Below, piece after piece: positions 6,350-12,092 of a stretch of 12,092 nt of DNA. The notes under the pieces are model-generated. The model had not been told where the DNA came from, did no database searches, and saw only the letters and a program-made list of their open reading frames with translations. Position 1 is the stretch's first letter. Each line of letters begins with the position of its first letter. Position numbers and translations under genes: made by a program. The stretch comes from an uncultured Selenomonadales bacterium (GTDB lineage: Bacteria; Bacillota; Negativicutes; Selenomonadales; Selenomonadaceae): positions 1 to 12,092 of the forward strand of contig CAMVAG010000047.1 in assembly GCA_947165405.1 (NCBI GenBank), written 5' to 3'.

Positions 6350-6358
6350 GGAGGTGAT
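6350..6358 (+). promoter_or_regulatory. Strong ribosome-binding site fixing the mutL start
   Basis: GGAGGTGAT is a nine-base match to the 16S anti-Shine-Dalgarno, placed 7 bases (from GGAGG) before the ATG at 6362. It rules out the longer in-frame start at 6224 inside the nuclease gene. Confidence 0.85.
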
Positions 6359-6361
6359 CAA

Positions 6362-8197
6362 ATGGGCAAGATAAAACTTTTGGACAGCAACACGATAAAC
6401 AAAATCGCGGCGGGTGAGGTCGTCGAACGCCCTGCCTCCGTCGTCAAAGAGCTTGTGGAAAATTCAATCGACGCGGGCGCGAAACGAATCGAAATTGAAA
6501 TTCAAAACGGCGGCAAGGCTTTGATTCGCGTGACGGACGACGGCAGCGGCATGGACAAGGAGGACGCGGCTCTTTCCGTTCGTCGACACGCAACCGGCAA
6601 ACTTTCCAAAGCCGCAGACCTTCAAAGCATTTCGACGCTCGGTTTCAGAGGCGAGGCTCTTCCCACGATAGCTGCCGTGTCGAAGTTCACTTTGCAGACT
6701 CGTTGCGCGGAAGATGAACTTGGCACGAAAATTAAAATCGAAGGCGGCAAAACTCAAGACGTACACGAGGTCGGTTGCAAAGTGGGCACGACGATTTTGG
6801 TTGAGGATTTATTTTTCAACACGCCCGCCCGCTTGAAATTTTTAAAGGCGACGCCGACCGAATCAAATAAAATTCACGACTTCATTGTCAAGCTTGCGTT
6901 GAGCCGCCCGGAAATCGCCTTCCGATTTATAAACGGCAACCGCACCGCGCTCGCCACGCCCGGCAACGGAAAAATTCTCGACACGTTGAGCGCGATTTAC
7001 GGCACAGAGCTGACCGATTCTCTTTTGACTTTGAAACTTGACGACGAGGATTTTAAGTTGCGCGGCTTCGTGACAAAACCAAACATTTTGAAAAGTTATC
7101 GCGGCTGGCAGACGTTCATAATCAACGGGCGCGTCGTCGAAAATCGGACAATCGCAAAGGCGGTCGACGAGTCTTATAAGTCGCTTGTCCCGAAGACGGG
7201 CTTTCCTCTTGCGGTCGTGATAATCGACGTGCCGCAAAATTCAATCGACGTGAACGTCCACCCGCAGAAGCTTGAAATAAAATTCGAGGACGAGGGAAGA
7301 ATTTTCAAAGAGGTTTATCACGCCGTGCGCGAGGCAGTCGAAGGCAAACACGAATCGTCCGAACCTGTCGAACACGATTTGACGGAAGTGGCAGCCGCGC
7401 CCGAAACGCCTCACTTTGAGCAGTTGGATTTGGGCGAAGAATTTCAAGAGCCGCCCAAGAAAAAATCCGAGCTAAAAAAAATTTCCAAAGAAGATTTCGA
7501 CCTTGAAAGAATTTTGGCTCAAGCAGAGGCGCGGAAAAATCCTCCGCCCGAAGAAAAAATTCAGTCCGAAGAAATTTTCGAGCCCGAAGAAAAAATCGAA
7601 ACGCCCGAAAAAAAATCCGAGCTTGAACTTGAACCCGTCGGGCAAGTCGCCCGCTGTTATATCGTGGCGCAGAGCGGAAATGATTTGTATATCGTCGACC
7701 AGCACGCCGCGCACGAGAGGATTTTATTCGACAGGCTGAACGCTTACACAAAACAAATTCCGGCGCAAGGCTTGTTGATTCATCGCGTGGTGAAGTTCGA
7801 TTCGCGGGAGGCGGAGCTGATTGAAAAAAATCTTTCCGTCTTCGCCGAGTTGGGATTCACTTTGGAGCCGAGCGGAGAAAACGAATTCCGCTTGACCGAA
7901 GTGCCGCTTGACGCCGCAGACACCGACGCCGAAAATCTTCTGCGCGGGATAATCGAAGAAATATTCAACGGCTTGAACGAGGCGGAAGACCTCGCGAAAA
8001 AAATTCGTCAATCGGTTTTGGCAATGACAGCTTGCAAGGCGGCGATAAAGGCGGGGCAAGAGCTCAACCTTCGGCAAATGCAAATCCTGCTAAACGACCT
8101 GTCGAAGACGCCGCACCCGCACACTTGCCCGCACGGTCGCCCGACGATAATAAAATTTTCAAACGCGGATCTCGCCAAGATGTTCAAGCGCACTTAA
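6362..8197 (+). CDS. mutL: DNA mismatch repair protein MutL (endonuclease type)
   Basis: 611 residues, normal for MutL, which links MutS mismatch recognition to strand removal. N-terminal GHKL ATPase: ELVENSIDAGA (30-40) with catalytic Glu30 and Mg-binding Asn34, DDGSGM (59-64), RRHATGK (74-80) and GFRGEALPTI (94-103). A transducer domain follows to about 330, with NGRVVENR (255-262) and VNVHPQKLEIKF (297-308). Residues 335-425 are a Pro/Glu/Lys-rich disordered linker. The C-terminal dimer/endonuclease domain has DQHAAHE (446-452), ACKAA (557-561), CPHGRP (589-594) and FKR (608-610), the metal-site motifs of nicking MutL. The last acidic residue of the DQHA(X)2E(X)4E motif is Asp457 instead of Glu, a conservative change. 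MutS is not adjacent; instead mutL follows the DUF262-HNH gene, and an intrinsic terminator follows 11 bases later. Confidence 0.97.
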   Translation: MGKIKLLDSNTINKIAAGEVVERPASVVKELVENSIDAGAKRIEIEIQNGGKALIRVTDDGSGMDKEDAALSVRRHATGKLSKAADLQSISTLGFRGEALPTIAAVSKFTLQTRCAEDELGTKIKIEGGKTQDVHEVGCKVGTTILVEDLFFNTPARLKFLKATPTESNKIHDFIVKLALSRPEIAFRFINGNRTALATPGNGKILDTLSAIYGTELTDSLLTLKLDDEDFKLRGFVTKPNILKSYRGWQTFIINGRVVENRTIAKAVDESYKSLVPKTGFPLAVVIIDVPQNSIDVNVHPQKLEIKFEDEGRIFKEVYHAVREAVEGKHESSEPVEHDLTEVAAAPETPHFEQLDLGEEFQEPPKKKSELKKISKEDFDLERILAQAEARKNPPPEEKIQSEEIFEPEEKIETPEKKSELELEPVGQVARCYIVAQSGNDLYIVDQHAAHERILFDRLNAYTKQIPAQGLLIHRVVKFDSREAELIEKNLSVFAELGFTLEPSGENEFRLTEVPLDAADTDAENLLRGIIEEIFNGLNEAEDLAKKIRQSVLAMTACKAAIKAGQELNLRQMQILLNDLSKTPHPHTCPHGRPTIIKFSNADLAKMFKRT

Positions 8198-8208
8198 AAA
8201 ATTTTCCT

Positions 8209-8231
8209 GCTGTCAATCGGCAGCTTTTTTT
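8209..8231 (+). terminator. Intrinsic terminator after mutL
   Basis: GCTGTC (8209-8214), an AATC loop and GGCAGC (8219-8224) form a 6-bp stem with one G-U pair, followed by seven T (8225-8231). It ends the nuclease-mutL operon and separates it from the next one. Confidence 0.88.
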
Positions 8232-8296
8232 ATTGCAAAAGGATTTTCGCCCTGCGCGTCAAAATAATTCGCAAGCGTATAAAGGAGGTTTTTAAA

Positions 8297-8917
8297 ATGA
8301 AAGTTCTGCTGATTAACGGCTCGCCGAGAGCAAACGGCAACACGAACGTCGCGCTCAACGAGATGATTAAAATTTTTGAGGCGGAAGGTATCGAAACCGA
8401 ACTTATCCAAATCGGCAACAAGATGATTCGCGGTTGCGTCGCCTGCCAGAAATGTTTTGAGCTTGGTCATTGCGTCTTCAAGGATGTTGTCAACGAAATC
8501 GCGCCGAAATTCATGGAGGCTGACGGTTTGGTCGTCGGCGCGCCCGTTTATTACGGCTCACCCAATGGCACGGTGCTTGCCTTCCTCGACAGACTTTTCT
8601 ACAGCACCTTCAACAAGGACAAGACGATGAAAGTCGGCGCGGGCGTTGTCATTTGTCGACGCGGCGGAGCAAGTGCTTCCTTCGACGTGTTCAATAAATA
8701 TTTCTTGATGAACAACATGGCTGTTGCCGGCAGTCAATATTGGAACTTGGCTTACGGCATGAATCCCGGCGAGGCGACTCAAGATGCCGAAGGCTTGCAG
8801 ACGATGCGCACGCTTGCGAGGAATATGATTTTCCTCATGAAGAGTATCGCGCTCGGCAAAGAACAATTCGGCTTGCCCGAAAAAGAAAATTGGATTCCGA
8901 CGCATTTTATCAGATGA
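8297..8917 (+). CDS. Flavodoxin-fold FMN reductase / iron-sulfur flavoprotein-like
   Basis: 206 residues. The N-terminus MKVLLINGSPRANGNTNVAL (1-20) is the FMN phosphate-binding loop of NADPH-dependent FMN reductase/flavodoxin-like proteins, and GAPVYYGSPNG (81-91) contacts the flavin ring. Between them GCVACQKCFELGHC (46-59) has Cys47, 50, 53 and 59 in a C-x2-C-x2-C-x5-C spacing, the compact motif that binds a 4Fe-4S cluster in archaeal iron-sulfur flavoprotein (Isf). A cluster is plausible but many reductases of this family keep part of the motif without one. Probable cytosolic electron carrier or reductase. AAAGGAGG lies eight bases before the ATG. The 99-base gap after mutL holds its terminator, and no convincing promoter was found there. 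It is the first gene of a tightly packed five-gene operon; its stop overlaps the FliB start as ATGA. Confidence 0.88.
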   Translation: MKVLLINGSPRANGNTNVALNEMIKIFEAEGIETELIQIGNKMIRGCVACQKCFELGHCVFKDVVNEIAPKFMEADGLVVGAPVYYGSPNGTVLAFLDRLFYSTFNKDKTMKVGAGVVICRRGGASASFDVFNKYFLMNNMAVAGSQYWNLAYGMNPGEATQDAEGLQTMRTLARNMIFLMKSIALGKEQFGLPEKENWIPTHFIR

Positions 8918-9948
8918 AAATTTTTTGTCCGACTTACGTCAAAGATTTCAAATGCGACGGCAAAGCTTGCGGTTCACGTTGCTGCCGTGATTGGCGAATT
9001 TTAATCGACAGGGAGACGCGTGAAAAATATTTGCGCCTCCCCGCCGCCGCCCGTGAAGAAATTTTTAAACACGTCGACGAATCCGCGCAGGCTTTTGAAA
9101 TGCAACGTTCGGGAGCGTGTCCGTTCCTCGACGAAAATTTTTTGTGCAAGTTGCAGCTTAAGCACGGCGAAGAATTTTTAACGGCGATTTGCCAAAGCTT
9201 CCCGCGAGTGACTTACAAACTCGGCGAGGAAATTTTTTCGCAATCAATGACGCTGACTTGTCCCCTTGCCGCAATTTTAATCCTCCTGCGCGAGGAGCCG
9301 ATTGACTTTGAATTTGTCGACGAGCTCAAGGCGCGGCAGGTTTTCGACTTCACGGAAAAAATTTCGTTGCCTGCAGAAAAATTTTTGGCTCGTCAACAAG
9401 CCGCGATAAAAATTTTGCAACGGCGCGACCTGTCGATAAATCAACGCTTGGAAAATTTCTGTGAATTCTTCGGCGAAAAAATTTCCGTGCCGGTCGACTT
9501 CGACGAGGAGAATCACGCGGCGGCTTTGGCTGAAATTTTCGGAGAGATGTACGACGCAAATTTGACTGTCGACAAAAAGAATCAACTTGCCGAAAGTTAC
9601 CTCGTGCACAGGAAAAATATTTTGCCTCGACTGCGCGAAAATTTTTCGACGGTCTTGGAAAATTATTTGGTCAACGAATTTTTTATGCGCTGCTATCCGA
9701 GTGCCTTCACCGGCGACGAGGCTTTTAATTGCCGCGTGTTCGTGACGACTTATCGGGCGTTGGAGTTCGCGGCGGTCTTGACTACGATTTCAAAACGGCG
9801 GCTGACTTTGGAAGATTTTTTGGAAATGCTCTGCGCGCTCAACGACAAATTGGATCACAGTCGCGGAGGCATGACGGCGATAAAAAATTTTGCCGAAACG
9901 CACGACGCCGAAGTTTTTTATTCCATGATGATTGAGAGAGGTGGTTGA
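8914..9948 (+). CDS. fliB: Flagellin lysine N-methylase, FliB family
   Basis: 344 residues from the ATG that overlaps the preceding stop (ATGA). An in-frame ATG at 8740 lies deep in the reductase gene and is rejected because the FliB-type homology starts at PTYVKDFKCDG. The N-terminal region carries the cysteine set typical of FliB/YkgJ-like proteins: Cys5, Cys14, Cys19, Cys23, Cys24, then CPFLDENFLC (69-78) and CQSFPR (93-98), a probable metal or Fe-S site. The rest is helical with scattered Arg, Tyr and acidic residues and no known fold motif. FliB methylates the epsilon-amino group of surface lysines on flagellin, using SAM. No flagellar gene is in the window, so the target is inferred from the family. 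There is no Shine-Dalgarno site before the ATG, so translation probably depends on coupling with the upstream reductase, a possible electron donor. Confidence 0.85.
   Translation: MKIFCPTYVKDFKCDGKACGSRCCRDWRILIDRETREKYLRLPAAAREEIFKHVDESAQAFEMQRSGACPFLDENFLCKLQLKHGEEFLTAICQSFPRVTYKLGEEIFSQSMTLTCPLAAILILLREEPIDFEFVDELKARQVFDFTEKISLPAEKFLARQQAAIKILQRRDLSINQRLENFCEFFGEKISVPVDFDEENHAAALAEIFGEMYDANLTVDKKNQLAESYLVHRKNILPRLRENFSTVLENYLVNEFFMRCYPSAFTGDEAFNCRVFVTTYRALEFAAVLTTISKRRLTLEDFLEMLCALNDKLDHSRGGMTAIKNFAETHDAEVFYSMMIERGG
9939..9944 (+). promoter_or_regulatory. Ribosome-binding site that sets the Lrp-family gene start
   Basis: AGGTGG lies five bases before the ATG at 9950. The earlier in-frame TTG at 9932 has no such site and would place the SD inside the coding region. 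Confidence 0.65.
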
Positions 9949-9949
9949 C

Positions 9950-10429
9950 ATGAAAGAGATACTTGAATTGCTTGAACACAATGCGCGGCTTTCGACGGGC
10001 GAATTGGCGTCCATGTTGCAGAAGTCCGAATACGAAATCGAAAAAGAAATCGCGGTGCTTGAAAAGGAAAAAATAATTCTTTCCTACGGCGCGCTGATAA
10101 ATTGGGAGAAGTTCGGCGACGATGTTGTCACGGCGATAATCGAAATTAACTTGACGCCTCAACGCGAGGTCGGTTTCGACGCAATAGCCGAAAGAATTTA
10201 TCGCTTCGACGAGGTGCGCACGGTTTATCTTATGAGCGGCAACTTCGACCTGCTTGTCATCATTGAAGGAAAATCTTTAAAGGACGCGGCAAATTTTGTG
10301 GCGACGCGCTTATCGACAATCGAGGGCGTGACGCAGACGCGAAGTCACTTCATGTTGAAGGCTTACAAAAAAGACGGCGTGATAATCGAAGACACCGAAC
10401 GCGACCGCAGGCTGGTGGTTGCCCCATGA
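9950..10429 (+). CDS. Lrp/AsnC-family transcriptional regulator
   Basis: 159 residues, usual size for Lrp/AsnC. Residues 1-50 form a winged helix-turn-helix (LSTGELASMLQKSEYEIEKE is the HTH core), and residues 60-140 form the alpha-beta RAM domain that binds an amino-acid effector and builds octamers (YLMSGNFDLLVIIEGKS, then HFMLKAYKKDG near the end). Acts on DNA in the cytoplasm as a feast/famine regulator. The start is 1 base after the FliB stop, and the stop overlaps the aminotransferase ATG as ATGA. An Lrp gene tied to an aminotransferase is a recurring pair in Firmicutes, so the regulator probably senses the substrate or product of that enzyme and may control this operon. The effector cannot be read from sequence. 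Confidence 0.92.
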   Translation: MKEILELLEHNARLSTGELASMLQKSEYEIEKEIAVLEKEKIILSYGALINWEKFGDDVVTAIIEINLTPQREVGFDAIAERIYRFDEVRTVYLMSGNFDLLVIIEGKSLKDAANFVATRLSTIEGVTQTRSHFMLKAYKKDGVIIEDTERDRRLVVAP

Positions 10430-11592
10430 CGTGGCAAGATAAGCTGTCGAATTCGGTTAAGTCAATCGCGCCGAGCGGCATAAGAAAATTTTTTGACATC
10501 GCGGCGAAAATGCAAGACGTTATCTCTTTGGGCGTGGGCGAGCCCGATTTTGTGACGCCTTGGTCGATTCGCGAGAGTTGCGTTTACGGTTTGGAACAAG
10601 GCTACACGAGCTACACCGCCAATCGAGGCATGTTGAAGTTGCGCGAAGAAATTGCCCGCCATTATCTTGAAAAGTTCAATGTGACTTACGACGCGGACAC
10701 GGAAATTTTGGTGACGGTCGGCGTGAGCGAGGCTCTTGATTTGGCTTTGCGAGCGATTTTGAATCCCGGCGACGAAATTTTGATTCCGGAGCCCTGCTAC
10801 GTTTCTTATCAAGCTTGCACATTTTTGGCGAACGGTGTCCCAATTTCTGTGCCCGCGAAGATTGAAAACGAATTCCGAATCACGCCCGAAGAGTTGGAGC
10901 CGTTTGTCACCTCGAAGACCAAAGCAATTTTAATCGGCTACCCGAACAACCCGACGGGCGCGATTATGGAACGCGACGACCTCTTGAAGATTGCGGATTT
11001 CGCGGAGGCGCATGACTTGGTTGTTATCAGTGACGAAATTTACGGCGACTTGACTTATGGCGGCGTCCACGAATGTTTTTCCGCTTTGCCGAAGATGCGC
11101 GACCGCACGATTTTGTTAAACGGTTTCAGCAAGGCGTATGCCATGACCGGCTGGCGAATCGGCTACGCGCTTTCAAATCCCGACTTTATCGCGGCGATGA
11201 CGAAGATTCATCAATACACGATACTTTGCGCGCCGATAACCGCACAAATTGCGGCAATCGAGGCACTCAAGCGCGGCGAAAAGTATATGAAAAAAATGGT
11301 TGCCGATTACGACAGACGACGCAAGCTGATTTACGACGGCTTTAAAACTTTGGGTTTGGAAAGTTTCGAGCCGCGAGGAGCATTTTACATTTTCCCGAAC
11401 ATTGAATCGAGCGGACTCACTTCTGAAGAATTCGCCGAGCATTTGATTCAAGCCGAACATGTTGCGCTTGTTCCCGGCACGGCTTTCGGGAAATGCGGCG
11501 CGGGTCATGTCCGCTGTTCCTACGCCACGAGCATCAATAAAATTTCCGAAGCTTTGAATCGTATCGAACATTTCTTGAAGGGGCACAGGTAA
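10426..11592 (+). CDS. PLP-dependent class I/II aminotransferase (PatA/AspC-like)
   Basis: 388 residues, fold-type I aminotransferase of the aspartate aminotransferase superfamily. Seen: VISLGVGEPDFVTP (32-45), YTANRGMLKLREEIA (63-77), YPNNPTGA (172-179) with Asn175, SDEIYGDLTY (202-211) with Asp203 and Tyr206, NGFSKAYAMTGWRIGY (232-247) with the PLP Schiff-base Lys236, and HVRCSYA (361-367) with Arg363 for the substrate carboxylate. Likely substrates are aromatic, aspartate or broad amino acids; PatA-type enzymes of Gram-positives act in Lys/aromatic metabolism, but specificity is not decided here. The start ATG overlaps the Lrp stop (ATGA), with a weak GGTGG about 8 bases upstream, and its TAA shares one base with the next ATG (TAATG). 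Translational coupling across the operon is likely. Confidence 0.93.
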   Translation: MTWQDKLSNSVKSIAPSGIRKFFDIAAKMQDVISLGVGEPDFVTPWSIRESCVYGLEQGYTSYTANRGMLKLREEIARHYLEKFNVTYDADTEILVTVGVSEALDLALRAILNPGDEILIPEPCYVSYQACTFLANGVPISVPAKIENEFRITPEELEPFVTSKTKAILIGYPNNPTGAIMERDDLLKIADFAEAHDLVVISDEIYGDLTYGGVHECFSALPKMRDRTILLNGFSKAYAMTGWRIGYALSNPDFIAAMTKIHQYTILCAPITAQIAAIEALKRGEKYMKKMVADYDRRRKLIYDGFKTLGLESFEPRGAFYIFPNIESSGLTSEEFAEHLIQAEHVALVPGTAFGKCGAGHVRCSYATSINKISEALNRIEHFLKGHR

Positions 11593-12092
11593 TGGACGCA
11601 AAAAAAATTTGGTCGAAGGCGCAAGACCAAATTCAGAAGAAAAAATATGACGCGGCTTTAAAAACTCTTGAAGAATTAAAAAAGCTCGCGCCGGATTGTA
11701 AAGAGGCTTATTATTTGGAGGCTTGGATTTGGCATGATTTGAGCCGGTTTCTTAAAGAGTATCAAACGCTCAAAAAATGTTTATTCGTTCTCGACTATTC
11801 ACAATACAAAGACAAAGATTTTAATGCCAATATTTTAAGTCAAGTTATTTCATTGGGGAATCAGTTGGCTTTTTATGCGGAAGTTGAGAAATTTGAGTCA
11901 TTGCTTATAAAGATGAATCAAAATAAAATGCTGACTCCTCGCGCCCTGAGTATAGTAATTTCTAACAAAATTTTTTCGGAAAAATCTACTGTCGCCGATT
12001 TTCACGTCCTCTACGATGAATACAAAAAATATTTAAAGGACATCAAACCTTATCCGAAAAAATTTTTTTCGCATGAAAAAATTCGCGTAGGT
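11592..12092 (+). CDS. TPR protein, probable SPINDLY/OGT-type glycosyltransferase N-terminus (partial, cut by window end)
   Basis: 167 codons are visible and open at the right edge. Residues about 5-50 read as a tetratricopeptide unit (AQDQIQKKKYDAALKTLEEL, then a Pro-containing turn and KEAYYLEAW), followed by helical repeats. The last residues are YPKKFFSHEKIRVG. The Lys-Ile-Arg-Val-Gly step is how the SPINDLY/O-GlcNAc-transferase (Glyco_transf_41) domain commonly begins after a TPR section. If that holds, the protein O-glycosylates Ser/Thr of a target such as flagellin. The ATG overlaps the aminotransferase TAA by one base and has GGGG about nine bases upstream. Base use shifts here: 11821-11880 is 20/60 GC against 28/60 at 10981-11040. 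The glycosyltransferase call rests on a very short match; a plain TPR protein is the alternative. Confidence 0.7.
   Translation, partial: MDAKKIWSKAQDQIQKKKYDAALKTLEELKKLAPDCKEAYYLEAWIWHDLSRFLKEYQTLKKCLFVLDYSQYKDKDFNANILSQVISLGNQLAFYAEVEKFESLLIKMNQNKMLTPRALSIVISNKIFSEKSTVADFHVLYDEYKKYLKDIKPYPKKFFSHEKIRVG

Noticed and set aside
6224..6361. 46-residue N-terminal extension of MutL
   Set aside because: It lies in the HNH-coding region, and the GGAGGTGAT site and family length fix the start at 6362.
7305..7751. Low-complexity open frames on both strands over the mutL linker
   Set aside because: They are Phe/Arg- or Lys/Pro-rich shadows of the Glu/Lys/Pro-rich MutL linker.
8232..8283. TTGCAA and TATAAA as promoter of the reductase operon
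   Set aside because: Their spacing is far from 17 bases and TATAAA overlaps the ribosome-binding site; the true promoter is unclear.
8740..8913. 58-residue N-terminal extension of FliB
   Set aside because: It is out of frame inside the reductase gene, is Arg-rich without family similarity, and the ATGA start fits the family N-terminus.

Overview
The window looks like chromosomal DNA from a Firmicute with moderate GC. Nearly every start has a strong GGAGG-type Shine-Dalgarno site, MutL carries the endonuclease-type C-terminus that enteric bacteria lack, and most small genes are packed into overlapping operons. The gene mix (FliB-type lysine methylase, a probable TPR/SPINDLY-type protein, IlvE, purine permease) and the frequent AAAATTTT runs suggest Negativicutes (Selenomonas-like). 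That placement is inference from style, not proof.

Left part (1-3578). A 3' gene fragment on + runs into a minus-strand cluster. In transcription order the cluster is fluoride channel crcB, a nicotinamidase/isochorismatase-family cysteine hydrolase, branched-chain aminotransferase ilvE, an intrinsic terminator, then a GTG-started NCS2/AzgA-type purine permease. The terminator sits directly before the permease ribosome-binding site, so the permease may depend on readthrough.

Middle (3515-6342). A clear promoter drives an 80-residue protein that joins a HypB-like N-terminal CxxCGCGEG motif to an HMA-like fold lacking the usual CxxC. A GGGAATT repeat separates it from a convergent two-gene unit on the minus strand: a two-TM coiled-coil protein of unknown function and a glyoxalase-II-like metallo-beta-lactamase hydrolase. 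That unit and a rightward operon diverge from one 140-bp region that holds a promoter on each strand and an imperfect palindrome. The rightward operon encodes a DUF262 + HNH nuclease and the mismatch repair protein MutL, 19 nt apart, and ends at a good terminator (8209-8231).

Right part (8297-12092). Five genes are stacked with ATGA/TAATG overlaps or a 1-nt gap: an iron-sulfur flavoprotein-like FMN reductase, a FliB-family flagellin lysine N-methylase, an Lrp/AsnC regulator, a class I aminotransferase, and the start of a TPR protein. The last one breaks off at a motif typical of the start of the SPINDLY/OGT (Glyco_transf_41) domain. If that reading is right, this operon places flagellin methylation and O-glycosylation under one transcript together with an amino-acid-sensing regulator.

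The most interesting candidates are the nuclease-mutL operon, the flavoprotein-FliB-Lrp-aminotransferase-TPR operon, and the HypB-motif/HMA small protein. No tRNA, rRNA, CRISPR array, insertion sequence or recognisable riboswitch was seen. No stretch over 300 bases lacks a gene; the longest gap is 5108-5247.
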